Positions 35,288 through 45,897 of a stretch of DNA of 64,000 nt are shown here, piece by piece. Source of the stretch: Ignavibacteriales bacterium (GTDB taxonomy: Bacteria; Bacteroidota; Ignavibacteria; Ignavibacteriales; Melioribacteraceae). The notes beneath the pieces were generated by a model, which searched no databases, was not told the origin of the DNA, and worked only from the letters and a program-made list of their open reading frames with translations. Numbering within the stretch: the first letter of the stretch is position 1; each line of letters opens with the position of its first letter. Position numbers and translations under genes: made by a program. Location: NCBI GenBank assembly GCA_026390795.1, contig JAPLFG010000005.1, positions 162,200-226,199 on the forward strand. The letters are read 5' to 3'.

Positions 35288-35962
35288 TTATTTGCTGCCA
35301 AAGATTGCTGTTCCTATTCTTAGCATTGTCGCACCTTCTTCAATCGCAATCTCGTAATCGTTAGTCATCCCCATCGAAAGTTCAGTTAACAAGAAGCCAT
35401 TATTAGTCAACTTTTCTTTTATCTCTCTTAATTTGACGAAACAATTCCGGATAACTTTTGTATCATCCGTGTATGGCGCCATCGTCATCAATCCCGTCAA
35501 ATCTAAATTAGAGCGACTTTTGCAATATTCAGCGACTTCAAAAATTTCTTCTTCACTCTCAAGACCAAGTTTAGCCATTTCGGCAGAAGTCTTTATTTCT
35601 AGAAGAATTTTTTGCTTTTTGTTAATCTGTCCGGCTTTACGATTAATCTCGTCAGCTAATTTAATTGAATCAATGGCATGAATATAATCTGCCGAATTAA
35701 TCACATATTTTACTTTGTTCGTTTGAAGATGCCCGATAAAATGCCATCGAAAATCTCCCTTTATCAATTCAGATTTATCCCGAAGTTCAAGAGCTTTATT
35801 CTCTCCAAGCTCTTTAATACCTGAATTAAGAACTTCACTAATTACTTCAGCCGGTTGTGTTTTACTTACCGCTATCAGCTTAATTTCGGAGCGATTTCTG
35901 CCGCATTTTGCACAGGTTTCTGCAATCCGATCTTCAAGTTTTTTAAGATTTTCTGAAATCAT
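35288..35962 (-). CDS. yggS: YggS-family pyridoxal phosphate homeostasis protein
   Basis: A 224-residue PLP-binding protein of the alanine racemase-like TIM-barrel fold without catalytic racemase domain. The lysine of IKLIAVSKTQP binds PLP; WHFIGHLQTNKVKYV and LSMGMTNDYEIAIEEGATMLRIGTAIFG are family signatures. It helps keep free pyridoxal phosphate and amino-acid pools in balance. It is the first gene of a cluster that runs to rluD; YggS-divIVA linkage is common in bacteria. A hairpin on the upstream side separates it from nrdJ. Confidence 0.93.
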   Translation of the reverse strand: MISENLKKLEDRIAETCAKCGRNRSEIKLIAVSKTQPAEVISEVLNSGIKELGENKALELRDKSELIKGDFRWHFIGHLQTNKVKYVINSADYIHAIDSIKLADEINRKAGQINKKQKILLEIKTSAEMAKLGLESEEEIFEVAEYCKSRSNLDLTGLMTMAPYTDDTKVIRNCFVKLREIKEKLTNNGFLLTELSMGMTNDYEIAIEEGATMLRIGTAIFGSK

Positions 35963-36036
35963 CGCTAAAAATTAGGGTGAAAATGTATTCTATTGAGTTA
36001 TAAAAGTCAACGTATTTACCTCTCAAATATAACGAA

Positions 36037-36061
36037 AAAGGGACTAAGCTTTAGTCCCTTT
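36037..36061 (-). terminator. terminator between nrdJ and yggS
   Basis: An 11-bp perfect inverted repeat (AAAGGGACTAA / TTAGTCCCTTT, 3-base loop), followed on the minus strand by TTCG and AT-rich sequence, 36 bases after the nrdJ stop codon. Its stem is preceded and followed by A/T runs as in rho-independent terminators, so it should end the nrdJ transcript. Confidence 0.8.
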
Positions 36062-36096
36062 CTCTTAATTTGCATTATTAGATCGGCATTGTAAAA

Positions 36097-39000
36097 TTAA
36101 CTGCACCCTGTGGTTGCGCCGCATGTAGTGCACTTCAGACACGTTCCATTACGAACCATTGTCATACTTTGGCACTCAGGGCAAATATCTCCTGTATAAC
36201 CGCGTTCCCGCGCCTTCATAACGCTTTGGTGAAGAGTGATAGCTTTGGCTCTAAGATCTTTCGAAACTTCCATAGAAGATTTTTCAACGAGTTCTTTATG
36301 GTTGTCTAATTCGATCATTCTTTCGCTAATAACTTCTTCACTTTCAAAATCGGGTTCAACGACAGAACGGTGATCAATCTTTTTTACTATCTCTGCTTCT
36401 TCAACATGAGACAGATCATTTCTTCCAAGATAAGTAACGGCAAGTTCTCTAAAGATATAGTCAATTACAGAAGTCGCCATTTTAATTCTGCTGTGTCCTG
36501 AAACTACTCCGCTCGGTTCAAAACGAGTGAAAACGAATGCATCAACAAATTCTTCAAGAGGAACACCGTGCTGCAACCCTAACGAAATAGAAATTGCAAA
36601 ACAGTTTAACAAACTTCTAAATGCCGCACCTTCTTTGTGCATATCAATAAATACTTCGCCGATTTGACCGTTTTCATATTCACCGGTACGAACATAAACA
36701 GTTTGCCCATTGATTTTAACTTTTTGTGTGTAGCCTGTTCTGCGGTCCGGTAATCTTCTTCTCTTGGCTATGTACCTGTGAATAATTCTTTCAGCAATTT
36801 TTACAATATCGTTTTCTTCCTTCTTTTCCATTAAGTCTTCAACTTCTTCATCTGTCATTGTGTTGAGAGGTTGAGAAAGTTTAGATCCATCACGGTAGAG
36901 TGCATTTGCTTTTGTTCCAAGCTTCCATGATTGCAAGTATGCATATTTGATATCATCGATTGATGCGTTGTTAGGCAAATTGATTGTTTTAGAAATAGCG
37001 CCTGAGATGAATGGTTGAGCCGAAGCCATCATGTAAATGTGTGCATCAGCTTTAATGAATCTGGAACCCTTCTTTCCGCATTTGTTAGCGCAATCAAAAA
37101 CCGGATAGTGTTCATGTTTCAAAAATGGTGCACCTTCAATAGTCATTGTTCCGCATACAAAATCATTTGCGGAAGCAATCTCTTCTTTTGAAAATCCAAG
37201 TTCGGAAAGAACATCGAAATTGAAATCATTAATCTGTTCATCTGTGAAACCAAGATTGCTTTTCAAGAACCGGTCACCGAGAGTAAATTTATTAAACGCA
37301 AAACTCAATTCGAAAACGGCAGGCAGAATTGCTTCAAGCTTATTTAGAACTTCCTCATTAAAACCTTTCACCTTCAGCGATTCATGATTTATATGTGGAC
37401 AGCCGATTAATGTTCCGGCACCTTTTGCGTATTTAATAATTTCCCGGCTTTGATCTTCGTTATAACCTAATCTCTTAAGCGCGGGCGGAATTGATTGATT
37501 AATAATTTTGAAGTAACCGCCGCCGGCTAGTTTTTTAAATTTCACAAGTGCAAAGTCCGGCTCTATTCCTGTTGTATCGCAATCCATTACAAGTCCAATT
37601 GTACCGGTAGGAGCAATCACGGTAACTTGTGCATTACGGAAACCAAATTGTTCACCAAGCTCGAGAGCAATGTCTGCATCTTCACGGGCAGCTTTTAATA
37701 AATCAGATGGACAAAATTCCGGATTTATTCCCATCGGATAGATTGATAATCCTTCATACTCTTCCTTAGGTACATTATACGATGCACGTTTATGATTCCG
37801 AATTACACGCAACATGGCTTCTTCATTTTCTTTGTAACGCGGGAATGACCCAAGTTCCTTGGACATTTCTGCAGATGTTGCATAAGAACGCATATGCATA
37901 ATTCCGGTAAGAGCACCGCATATTGCGTATGCTTCTTTACTTTCATAAGGAATCCCTTGACGCATCAACAATGAACCAAGATTTGCATAACCTAAACCGA
38001 GAGTTCTATACTCGTAACTTTTTTGTGCAATCTCTTTGCTGGGATACTGAGCCATCAATACGCTTATCTCTAATACGATTGTCCACAATCTTGTTGCATG
38101 CCGGTATGCTTCGATATCAAATGCTTGTGTATCATCATTATAAAATTTTACTAAATTTAGAGATGCAAGATTACAAGCAGTATCATCGAGGAACATGTAC
38201 TCGCTGCATGGATTAGAAGCACGAATAGAACCTTCAGCCGGACACGTATGCCATTCGTTGATAGTTGTATCATACTGAAGTCCCGGATCAGCACTTGACC
38301 AGGCAGCATATGCGATATCATCCCAAAGATTTTTAGCGCTTAAAGATTTAGACGGTTTTGGCACACGTCCATCTTTTTTTGCTTTTTTCTTTTCCGTTCT
38401 CCAATACAAATTCCAATTACTGTCATTAAGTACTGCCTGCATAAAATCATTTGTAACACGGACAGAGTTATTTGAATTTTGTCCGGAGACAGTTAAATAT
38501 GCTTCTGAATCCCAATCTTCATCATAAACCGGAACTTCAATAGAATGAAATCCTAGTTTTGCAAGTTTAATTACACGGTCAATATAATTTTCCGGAACGC
38601 TCATCTTGCGCGCTTCAATTATTGCTTTACGCAATCTCAAATTTGTTTTTTTACTGAAGCGGTCGTTTTCCGGATGTTCATCAAAACATGCTTTGATAAT
38701 ATTATTGAGATGGAAATTTAAAATTTTTGAACCGGATACAAGAGCCGCTACTTTTTGTTCTTCAACAACTTTCCAATTTATAAATTCTTCAATATCCGGA
38801 TGATCAATATCTAGCGTTACCATTTTGGCAGCACGGCGTGTTGTTCCGCCGGATTTAATTGCGCCGGCTGAACGGTCCCCGATTTTTAAGAACGACATTA
38901 ATCCTGAAGATTTTCCGCCGCCGCTTAGTGGTTCGTTTAGTCCGCGTAACTCGGAAAAGTTTGAACCGGTTCCGGAACCATATTTGAATAAACGAGCTTC

Positions 39001-39657
39001 GCGAACCCATAGGTCCATTATTCCGCCTTCATTAACCAGATCATCTCTAACGGATTGAATGAAGCATGCATGCGGTTGCGGATGAGTATATGCATCGTCT
39101 GAAAAAGTAAGCTGCCCGGTTTGATAGTCTACATAATAATGTCCTTGCGAGGGTCCATTAATTCCATACGCCCAATTTAAACCTGTATTAAACCATTGAG
39201 GAGAATTAGGCGCTGCATACTGTACAGCTAGCATATAAACATGTTCATCATAAAATGTTTTTGCATCTTCTTCGGTATCAAAATATTTTGCTTTCCATCC
39301 CCAGTAAGTCCACGTTCCTGCAAGACGGTAAAAAACTTGACGGGCATCCGTTTCCGAACCAAATCTTTCTTTCTCGGAAAGTTCTTCTAATTTTTTATCG
39401 GCAGCAGATGGTTGAAGCCAAAGAGGAATTCCTTCTTCGTCAATTTTTGTTAAAAGTTTAGGAACACCTGCTTTGCGAAAATATTTTTGTGCAAGAACAT
39501 CGGTAGCAACTTGCGACCATTCTTTGGGAACGTGCACGTCTTCCATTCTGAACACAATTGAGCCATCCGGATTTTTTATCTCTGATGTTCTTTTAACAAA
39601 CTCAATCGATTCGAGCGGATCTTTATCCGCAGAAGTGAAAAGACGATTTATTTTCAT
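36097..39657 (-). CDS. nrdJ: adenosylcobalamin-dependent ribonucleotide reductase
   Basis: A 1186-residue class II reductase that makes deoxyribonucleotides with or without oxygen. [11 protein letters not shown] carries one redox cysteine, [20 protein letters not shown] the N-x-C-x-E active-site residues for the thiyl radical and substrate, and [25 protein letters not shown] is the signature loop. The tail ends with a zinc-like motif and redox cysteines (CPECQSM...[13 protein letters not shown]). Length suits the large NrdJ subclass. No NrdA/NrdB or NrdD is here. I looked for a cobalamin riboswitch upstream and saw no convincing B12 box. It has a terminator after it and is transcribed alone. 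Confidence 0.95.
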   Translation of the reverse strand: MKINRLFTSADKDPLESIEFVKRTSEIKNPDGSIVFRMEDVHVPKEWSQVATDVLAQKYFRKAGVPKLLTKIDEEGIPLWLQPSAADKKLEELSEKERFGSETDARQVFYRLAGTWTYWGWKAKYFDTEEDAKTFYDEHVYMLAVQYAAPNSPQWFNTGLNWAYGINGPSQGHYYVDYQTGQLTFSDDAYTHPQPHACFIQSVRDDLVNEGGIMDLWVREARLFKYGSGTGSNFSELRGLNEPLSGGGKSSGLMSFLKIGDRSAGAIKSGGTTRRAAKMVTLDIDHPDIEEFINWKVVEEQKVAALVSGSKILNFHLNNIIKACFDEHPENDRFSKKTNLRLRKAIIEARKMSVPENYIDRVIKLAKLGFHSIEVPVYDEDWDSEAYLTVSGQNSNNSVRVTNDFMQAVLNDSNWNLYWRTEKKKAKKDGRVPKPSKSLSAKNLWDDIAYAAWSSADPGLQYDTTINEWHTCPAEGSIRASNPCSEYMFLDDTACNLASLNLVKFYNDDTQAFDIEAYRHATRLWTIVLEISVLMAQYPSKEIAQKSYEYRTLGLGYANLGSLLMRQGIPYESKEAYAICGALTGIMHMRSYATSAEMSKELGSFPRYKENEEAMLRVIRNHKRASYNVPKEEYEGLSIYPMGINPEFCPSDLLKAAREDADIALELGEQFGFRNAQVTVIAPTGTIGLVMDCDTTGIEPDFALVKFKKLAGGGYFKIINQSIPPALKRLGYNEDQSREIIKYAKGAGTLIGCPHINHESLKVKGFNEEVLNKLEAILPAVFELSFAFNKFTLGDRFLKSNLGFTDEQINDFNFDVLSELGFSKEEIASANDFVCGTMTIEGAPFLKHEHYPVFDCANKCGKKGSRFIKADAHIYMMASAQPFISGAISKTINLPNNASIDDIKYAYLQSWKLGTKANALYRDGSKLSQPLNTMTDEEVEDLMEKKEENDIVKIAERIIHRYIAKRRRLPDRRTGYTQKVKINGQTVYVRTGEYENGQIGEVFIDMHKEGAAFRSLLNCFAISISLGLQHGVPLEEFVDAFVFTRFEPSGVVSGHSRIKMATSVIDYIFRELAVTYLGRNDLSHVEEAEIVKKIDHRSVVEPDFESEEVISERMIELDNHKELVEKSSMEVSKDLRAKAITLHQSVMKARERGYTGDICPECQSMTMVRNGTCLKCTTCGATTGCS

Positions 39658-39935
39658 TCATAACTCCGATCTTGAAAAAAGTATTAATAAAATTTGTCAA
39701 TTTTGATGTTGTAAAAGATTTTAAGTTTCGGGATTTTTTTCCTCCATCGTTGGGGACAAAAACAACATAACCAAAAAAATTTGTTTAAGCAATTAGTTGA
39801 AGAATATTTTTATAATTACTCAAATGGTGTATCACTTGTTCATTTGCAAGTTAATGAAATATTGTAGTAAGTAAATATTGTTTTTTTGTTTTATTTTTTT
39901 ATATGCGATTTAGATCACAATAACGTGAGGAACAA

Positions 39936-41474
39936 ATGAAAATTGAACGATCGGCAGGAATTCTGCTTCATCCTACGTCCCTTCCCGGAAAATTTGGAAT
40001 TGGAGATCTCGGACCAGATGCATTTCAATTTGTAGAATTCTTAAAAAAAGCCGGACAGACATTGTGGCAGGTATTTCCGCTTGGTCCTACGGGGTATGGT
40101 GATTCCCCTTACCAGTGCTTCTCAGCATTCGCCGGGAACCCGCTTTTAATAAGTCCGGAATTATTACATAAAGACTGCTTGTTAGATGATAATGAACTGT
40201 ATGATAATATACCACATTACGATTCTCATAAAATTGATTTTGGCTCTGTCATCAATTACAAATTTTCTTTACTTCGAAAAGCATTTCAGAATTTCAAGAA
40301 GAAACATTCAGAATTCGATAATGAGTGCGGAGACTTCTGTGAAAAAAATAATTATTGGTTAGATGATTATTCCCTCTTCATGGCCGCAAAACAATACCAT
40401 GGCGGAGTTCTTTGGACTCAATGGGATCCGACAATCGCCTTCAGAAAAAATATTCCGGAATGGAAGAATAAATTGAAAGATGAAATTGAATTTCAAAAAT
40501 TTCTTCAATTCTCTTTTGATAAACAATGGACAGCATTACGGCTCTTTGCAAACAATAATGGAATAAAAATTATTGGTGATATGCCAATCTTCATAGCTTA
40601 TGATAGCTCTGACTTATGGGCCAACAAAGAACTGTTCACAGTTCGCGAGGATGGTTCTTTAGAATTTGTTGCCGGTGTTCCACCAGATTATTTCAGTGCG
40701 ACGGGACAACTTTGGGGCAACCCGCTTTACAAATGGAAAGAAATGGAGAAAGATAATTTTGCCTGGTGGAGAAAAAGAATCTCCAAACTTCTCGAGATGG
40801 CAGACATTTTAAGAATAGATCACTTCCGCGGTTTTGATGCATACTGGGAAATTAAAGGCGACGCAAAAACTGCCATTGTAGGAAGATGGGTTAAAGCTCC
40901 CGGTGAAAAATTATTTAATTCAATTAAAAAAACTCTTGGCGATTTGCCAATCATTGCGGAAGATCTTGGTGTAATTACAGATTCTGTTGAAGCACTCCGC
41001 GATCATTTTGATTTCCCGGGAATAAAAATCTTGCAATTTGGTCTTGGTGTTGACGGGGATAAAAAATTCTTGCCGCATAATCATATCAAAAATTGTATTG
41101 TTCATACCGGCTCACATGATAATGAAACAACACTAGGATTTCTTACAACCGAAAAGAATAAAAATTCCGGCATATATGAGTGGACACAAAAATATTTCAA
41201 TTATTACGGAGATAATATGACATATGAACTGATAAGATCCGCCTATGGTTCCGTTGCAAATATTTGTGTTATACCGTTACAGGACATTTTGAATCTGAAC
41301 AATGAAGCACGGATGAACTTGCCGGGTACTTTGGGAGGCAATTGGACATGGAGATTTACATGGAGTCAGATTTCAGAAGGACTTGCGAGCCATTATCAAG
41401 AAATGTGTGTAATGTTTGAACGTCCACCGTTAAGGAAAAATGAGAATGCAGATATTATAGTGGAAGATGAATAG
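39936..41474 (+). CDS. malQ: 4-alpha-glucanotransferase (amylomaltase)
   Basis: A 512-residue GH77 enzyme. RSAGILLHPTSLPGKFGIGDLG opens the domain; ILRIDHFRGFDAYWEI holds the catalytic aspartate, IIAEDLGVIT the acid/base glutamate, and HTGSHDNETTLGF the third acidic residue region. It moves maltooligosaccharide segments between glucans, as in glycogen and maltose metabolism. The start ATG has GAGGAA just upstream. It is divergent from nrdJ and followed by a hairpin before the convergent glutathione peroxidase gene; no other glycogen genes are adjacent. Confidence 0.94.
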   Translation: MKIERSAGILLHPTSLPGKFGIGDLGPDAFQFVEFLKKAGQTLWQVFPLGPTGYGDSPYQCFSAFAGNPLLISPELLHKDCLLDDNELYDNIPHYDSHKIDFGSVINYKFSLLRKAFQNFKKKHSEFDNECGDFCEKNNYWLDDYSLFMAAKQYHGGVLWTQWDPTIAFRKNIPEWKNKLKDEIEFQKFLQFSFDKQWTALRLFANNNGIKIIGDMPIFIAYDSSDLWANKELFTVREDGSLEFVAGVPPDYFSATGQLWGNPLYKWKEMEKDNFAWWRKRISKLLEMADILRIDHFRGFDAYWEIKGDAKTAIVGRWVKAPGEKLFNSIKKTLGDLPIIAEDLGVITDSVEALRDHFDFPGIKILQFGLGVDGDKKFLPHNHIKNCIVHTGSHDNETTLGFLTTEKNKNSGIYEWTQKYFNYYGDNMTYELIRSAYGSVANICVIPLQDILNLNNEARMNLPGTLGGNWTWRFTWSQISEGLASHYQEMCVMFERPPLRKNENADIIVEDE

Positions 41475-41483
41475 AAATGAATT

Positions 41484-41512
41484 GTTGTGGCCGTAAAATT
41501 CGCGGCCACAAC
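41484..41512. terminator. hairpin between malQ and the glutathione peroxidase gene
   Basis: A 10-bp perfect inverted repeat (GTTGTGGCCG / CGGCCACAAC, 9-base loop) lies 9 bases after malQ and 11 bases after the convergent peroxidase stop. There is no long T-tract on either side, so a shared, perhaps bidirectional, terminator is likely but not certain. Confidence 0.55.
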
Positions 41513-41523
41513 TTAAATAAGAA

Positions 41524-42099
41524 TTATTTTGCTAATTCAGCTTCAATTGCTTTTGTAATTTCTTCACTCTCCGGTTTAATTTTACTTCTAAAACGGGAAA
41601 CGATATTTCCGTTTTTATCAACCAAGAACTTTTCGAAATTCCATTTCACATCGCCCTTCTCAGTAACATTGTTATTTATTAGCCGGGCATATAACGGTGT
41701 TCTCTCATCACCAAGAACTTTTATTTTATCAAAAAGCTTGAAAGTCACATTATATTTTGAGCTGCAAAATGTTTTAATTTCTTCGTTAGTTCCGGGTTCT
41801 TGACCGCCAAAATCGTTACATGGAAATGCAAGAATTTCAAATCCTTTGTCTTTGTACTTATTATAGATTGCTTCAAGCGCTTCATATTGAGGTGTGTATC
41901 CGCATTTGCTTGCTACGTTTACGATCAGTAAAACCTTTCCTTTGTAATCGGAAAGTTTAACATCCTTACCGCTCATATCTTTCACTACAATATTATCAAT
42001 ATTATTTGCAGAAGATTCACCGCCGCTATTCTTAGCCGGAGAATTATAAGCGAAACCAAGTAAGAACAATAAATACGAAATATATCTAAAGCCTTTCAT
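41524..42099 (-). CDS. exported glutathione peroxidase-family thiol peroxidase
   Basis: A 191-residue protein with a leader (MKGFRYISYLLFLLGFAYNS) and a GPx domain from about residue 35. The peroxidatic cysteine is in NVASKCGYTPQ (a cysteine, not selenocysteine), the glutamine is in FGGQEPGTNEEIKTF, and tryptophan/asparagine lie in KWNFEKFLVDKNG. CNDFGGQ and FCSSKYNV supply further cysteines; one could act as the resolving cysteine. Such cysteine enzymes often use thioredoxin rather than glutathione. It reduces peroxides, probably in the periplasm given the leader. The enzyme sits alone, convergent with malQ. Confidence 0.88.
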   Translation of the reverse strand: MKGFRYISYLLFLLGFAYNSPAKNSGGESSANNIDNIVVKDMSGKDVKLSDYKGKVLLIVNVASKCGYTPQYEALEAIYNKYKDKGFEILAFPCNDFGGQEPGTNEEIKTFCSSKYNVTFKLFDKIKVLGDERTPLYARLINNNVTEKGDVKWNFEKFLVDKNGNIVSRFRSKIKPESEEITKAIEAELAK

Positions 42100-42181
42100 T
42101 GCATTCCTTTCATTGTTTATTTGTAAAACGGAAACAGAAGAGGTTTAGTTCAATTAATATGGCGAGTTTTAGAATTTTAAC

Positions 42182-42209
42182 GTAAGGACAGATATGCATC
42201 TGTCCTTAC
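42182..42209. terminator. hairpin downstream of pta
   Basis: GTAAGGACAGAT, 4-base loop, ATCTGTCCTTAC: a perfect 12-bp stem ending 11 bases after the pta stop codon (minus strand). No clear T-tract follows on the minus strand, so it may also protect the 3' end or belong to a small dispersed repeat. Confidence 0.55.
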
Positions 42210-42219
42210 AAAAATAAAA

Positions 42220-43203
42220 TTAATCTGCAGCAAGACAAGCTATAGCAGCCGTGTTTACAATATCATCCACACTGCAGCCACGGCTAAGATCATAGAAAGG
42301 TTTTTTCAATCCTTGACTTATAGGACCCACCGCCTCTGCACCGCCGAGGCGTTGAGCAATTTTGTATCCGATATTACCGGCATTCAAATCCGGGAAAACC
42401 AAAACATTTGCCCTTCCAGCCACCTTGCTATCCGGTGCTTTTTTCTTACCAACTCCGGCAACAACAGCGGCATCAAATTGAAGTTCGCCGTCAACATTTA
42501 GATCAGGTCGTTTTTGCTGAACAAACTTTGTAGCTTCACGGACTTTATCAACCAGCTCATGCTCTGCACTTCCTTTTGTAGAGAATGAAAGCATTGCAAT
42601 GTATGGTTCTTCGCCAGTAAGTTTCTTATGATTATCAGCAGTTGAAATTGCGATATCCGCAAGTTGTTTCGCATCAGGATTGGGATTAACCGCGCAATCC
42701 GCAAAGCTGTAAACTACATTTGGAAACACCATTAAAAAGAAACTCGATACAATTGAAATTCCTTCTTTCATACCAACACAAAAGATTGATGCACGCATGA
42801 CATCTGCAGTTGTGGCAAATGAACCCGATACACTTCCATCTGCCATACCGCTGCTAACCATCATCCCGCCAAAAAATAGATCTCGCCGCATAGTTTCGCG
42901 GGCTTGTTCAACAGTTACTCCCTTGTGTTTTCGCAAATTGAAAAATATGTTTGTAAAGTCGCTCAGTTTATCGCTCTTGTCAGGATCAATTATTCTTATG
43001 CCTTGTAGGTTCACTCCGATTTTTTTTGCATCATTTCTAATTTTTTCTTCGTTACCAAGCGTTATTACCGATGCGATTTTTTCTTGAGTTAATATTTCAG
43101 CTGCTTTCAATACTCTTTCATCGTGTGACTCGGGTAGTACAATTGTCTTTTTCCTTTGAGCTGCTCTGGATCTGATTTGATTAAGTAATTCAATCTCTGC
43201 CAT
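42220..43203 (-). CDS. pta: phosphate acetyltransferase (short form)
   Basis: A 327-residue enzyme made only of the PTA/PTB catalytic domain. It contains KTIVLPESHDERVLKAAEIL, MVSSGMADGSVSGSFATTADVMRASIF, YSFADCAVNPNPDAKQLADIAISTA and NVLVFPDLNAGNIGYKIAQRLGGAEAVGPI, the conserved Pta segments. The reaction is acetyl-CoA plus phosphate to acetyl phosphate plus CoA. It lacks the N-terminal regulatory domain of the long Pta; EutD is a similar short form. No ackA lies beside it. It is divergent from the AI-2E-family permease. Confidence 0.93.
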   Translation of the reverse strand: MAEIELLNQIRSRAAQRKKTIVLPESHDERVLKAAEILTQEKIASVITLGNEEKIRNDAKKIGVNLQGIRIIDPDKSDKLSDFTNIFFNLRKHKGVTVEQARETMRRDLFFGGMMVSSGMADGSVSGSFATTADVMRASIFCVGMKEGISIVSSFFLMVFPNVVYSFADCAVNPNPDAKQLADIAISTADNHKKLTGEEPYIAMLSFSTKGSAEHELVDKVREATKFVQQKRPDLNVDGELQFDAAVVAGVGKKKAPDSKVAGRANVLVFPDLNAGNIGYKIAQRLGGAEAVGPISQGLKKPFYDLSRGCSVDDIVNTAAIACLAAD

Positions 43204-43342
43204 AATAATATTCCGATATTGTTTAAAAATTCATTACAAATATAGGCAATTCTTCAAACGCAGTTAACCGAAAATTTTAAAACTATTTACGATTCAAATT
43301 GAATTTTTCGTACGAATTAGGAATATTGAAGTGGAGATAATT

Positions 43343-44416
43343 ATGATTAAGCAGATTATGCCTCTAACAGATCAACTGTTAAAAAAAAGTAAAACTTATT
43401 TTTTAGTTTTTCTATCGTTGTGTACATTATTTTTTCTGTCTTATCTTTTTGCAGATATCCTTGCAATGCTTGCCGTTTCAATATTAATATCGCTGCTTTT
43501 CAACCCGATTGTTGGCTTTCTTGAAAAGAGAGGATTTAGCAGATTGTCAGCTGTGTTGACTGTATTTGCAATTGTAATACTTTTAATAATCGCGAGCTTT
43601 TCTTTTTTAATTCCCAGAGTCATTAATCAATTCAACAGTTTGTCGGTTACATTAACCCAGGAAAATTTGCAATTGTTTTTTCAACAAATTGAGAATTCTT
43701 TAAAGTCAACATTCCCATTTTTAAATTCGATTAACATCGTTGAAAAATTTACAAATTTTTCACAGAATGTATTTAGCAGCTGGATTAGTAATTTCAGCGA
43801 CTTGATATATAGTATCGTCTCACTTATTGCAATCTTAGTTATAGTTCCGTTTATGACTTTCTTTTTACTAAAAGATAACAAACATTTATTACGCGGTATT
43901 ATAAATATTATGCCGAATAAATATTTTGAAGTTTCTTATTCAGTGTTTGATAAGATTGCTTTACAACTTGGTCGTTTTGTGAGAGGTTGGATTTTAGATG
44001 CTTTTCTTGTAGGGTTATTGTGCGGTGTTGGATTGAAAATATTGGGTATAAATAATGCAATCTCAATCGGATTCATAGCCGGCGTTGGACATCTTATTCC
44101 ATATTTTGGACCAATTGTGGGAGGTATTCCCGCAATTATCATTTCAATTATTCAATATGGAAATTTGTCAATGCTTCCGAGCATTATTATTATGTTCTTA
44201 ACTGTTTACGTAATTGATAACGGATTTATTCAACCAAACATATTTGCAAAAGCCACCGATATTCACCCGCTTTTAATAATTATTCTTATTATTGCCGGAA
44301 GTCAATTACTTGGTGTTCTTGGTATGCTTTTGGCGGTTCCCGCTGCAACGGTTGTTAAAACTGCTTCCCGTGAAATCTATAACGGATATAAACGATATAA
44401 AATTATCCGCAGCTGA
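43343..44416 (+). CDS. AI-2E-family permease
   Basis: A membrane protein of about 357 residues. Segments such as LFNPIVGFLEKRGFSRLSAVLTVF, FIAGVGHLIPYFGPIVGGIPAIIISI and DIHPLLIIILIIAGSQLLGVLGMLLAVPAATVVKT mark the AI-2E/PerM family, with about eight helices and an extracytoplasmic loop. Substrates are diverse (signals, ions, small molecules), so no specific transport can be named. GTGGAG lies 6 bases before the ATG at 43343, which I use instead of the upstream GTG that overlaps it. It precedes the MBL nuclease gene with a gap of 83 bases. Confidence 0.85.
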   Translation: MIKQIMPLTDQLLKKSKTYFLVFLSLCTLFFLSYLFADILAMLAVSILISLLFNPIVGFLEKRGFSRLSAVLTVFAIVILLIIASFSFLIPRVINQFNSLSVTLTQENLQLFFQQIENSLKSTFPFLNSINIVEKFTNFSQNVFSSWISNFSDLIYSIVSLIAILVIVPFMTFFLLKDNKHLLRGIINIMPNKYFEVSYSVFDKIALQLGRFVRGWILDAFLVGLLCGVGLKILGINNAISIGFIAGVGHLIPYFGPIVGGIPAIIISIIQYGNLSMLPSIIIMFLTVYVIDNGFIQPNIFAKATDIHPLLIIILIIAGSQLLGVLGMLLAVPAATVVKTASREIYNGYKRYKIIRS

Positions 44417-44499
44417 TTAATTTTTATGCCTACCTTAATTGATTGGATTGAATCTCATTCTTTCTTTGAATAGTTTGCTTCAAAATTTTTAGGAATAAT

Positions 44500-45897
44500 A
44501 TGCAAATTCAATTTATCGGGGCAGCCCAGACTGTTACTGGTTCAATGCATTTTATAAAAACAAAGCAGGCAAAGTTTCTTCTCGATTGCGGTATGTATCA
44601 AGGCAGAAGAAAAGAAGCGTTTGAAATCAATCGTAACTTTACTTATTTCGATCCTGCCGAAATTGATTTTGTAATTCTCTCACATGCACATATCGATCAT
44701 TCGGGGAACCTACCTACATTAGTAAAAAATGGTTTTACGGGAAAAATATTTTCAACATTTGCAACGCGTGATCTATCCGTTGTTATGCTACAGGACAGTG
44801 CCCATATCCAGGAGAAGGATGTTGAGTTTGTCAACAAAAGAAGAAAGAGACAGGGTAAGAATCTTTTTGAACCTCTCTATCTTCAAGAAGATGCTTTAAA
44901 AACTTTGAAACAATTTATTGGAATCAATTATCATCAACCTTATCAAGTATCCGATGGAATTACACTTACTTTTTATGATGCTGGTCATATTCTTGGTTCA
45001 ACTCTAGTTCATCTTACTGTAAATGAAGATGGTAGGATTTATAAGTTTGCGTTCTCCGGAGATCTTGGCAGACCAAATCTGCCGATACTTAAAGATCCAG
45101 AACAAATTCCAAATGTTGATTATTTTATTTGTGAAAGTACTTATGGTGGAAGAATACACGAGAATCCCTTAAGCTCGGAAGATACTTTGGCAACAATTGT
45201 AAATAAAGCAGTATCGAATAAGTCAAAAATAATTGTTCCTGCATTCAGTGTTGGAAGAACGCAGGAAATTGTGTACGCGCTTCACAGAATATTTGACAAT
45301 AATAAAGCTCCAAGAATTCCAGTTTACGTTGATAGTCCTCTTGCTGTAAACGCTACTGACGTATTCCGCTTGCATCCTGAATGCTTCGATGCTGAAACAA
45401 ATGAATTTTTAAAAAAGAATGAAGATCCATTTGGGTTCAGCAGATTAACTTATGTTACGAGTTCCGAAGAATCCAAAAAACTTAATTCCATTAGCGGTCC
45501 TTGCATTATAATCTCAAGCAGCGGTATGTGCGAAGCCGGGCGCATTCTTCATCACTTAGCTAATAATATTGAGAACCCCAATAGTATTATTCTTATGGTT
45601 GGTTATTCTGCAGAAAATACTCTTGGTAGAAAACTTATAGACGGTGAAAAAAAAGTTTCGATCTTCGGTGATGAATATAACGTTGCGGCAGAGGTAATAG
45701 TTATGCAGTCTTACAGTGCCCATGCAGATGAAAATGAACTGATAGCTTATACATCCAAATTAGACAAAAATCAGATGCAGCAAATTTTTCTTGTTCATGG
45801 AGAAATCGATCAACAGGAAATTTACAAGAAGCATCTTGAATCAAGCGGATTCAAAAAAATATCAATTCCGATTCGTGGTTATGAGGTTACGTTATAA
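44500..45897 (+). CDS. beta-CASP metallo-beta-lactamase-fold RNA nuclease
   Basis: A 465-residue protein of the CPSF/Ysh1-like beta-CASP group. The zinc motif is SHAHIDHSGNLP (H62, H64, D66, H67); DAGHILGS carries another His and FSGDLGRP an Asp. The C-terminal half has the beta-CASP motifs SSSGMCEAGR, HxxxD-like regions, and YSAHADENEL. Relatives such as TTHA0252 are single-strand-specific ribonucleases. The start ATG has AGGA 5 bases ahead. Its stop codon lies inside the fibronectin-type lipoprotein gene that follows, so the two may be linked in expression. Confidence 0.88.
   Translation: MQIQFIGAAQTVTGSMHFIKTKQAKFLLDCGMYQGRRKEAFEINRNFTYFDPAEIDFVILSHAHIDHSGNLPTLVKNGFTGKIFSTFATRDLSVVMLQDSAHIQEKDVEFVNKRRKRQGKNLFEPLYLQEDALKTLKQFIGINYHQPYQVSDGITLTFYDAGHILGSTLVHLTVNEDGRIYKFAFSGDLGRPNLPILKDPEQIPNVDYFICESTYGGRIHENPLSSEDTLATIVNKAVSNKSKIIVPAFSVGRTQEIVYALHRIFDNNKAPRIPVYVDSPLAVNATDVFRLHPECFDAETNEFLKKNEDPFGFSRLTYVTSSEESKKLNSISGPCIIISSSGMCEAGRILHHLANNIENPNSIILMVGYSAENTLGRKLIDGEKKVSIFGDEYNVAAEVIVMQSYSAHADENELIAYTSKLDKNQMQQIFLVHGEIDQQEIYKKHLESSGFKKISIPIRGYEVTL

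Noticed and set aside
39658-39935. A cobalamin riboswitch ahead of nrdJ
   Set aside because: I read the 278 bases on the minus strand and saw no B12 box or stable pairing of the expected size. A covariance-model search would decide.
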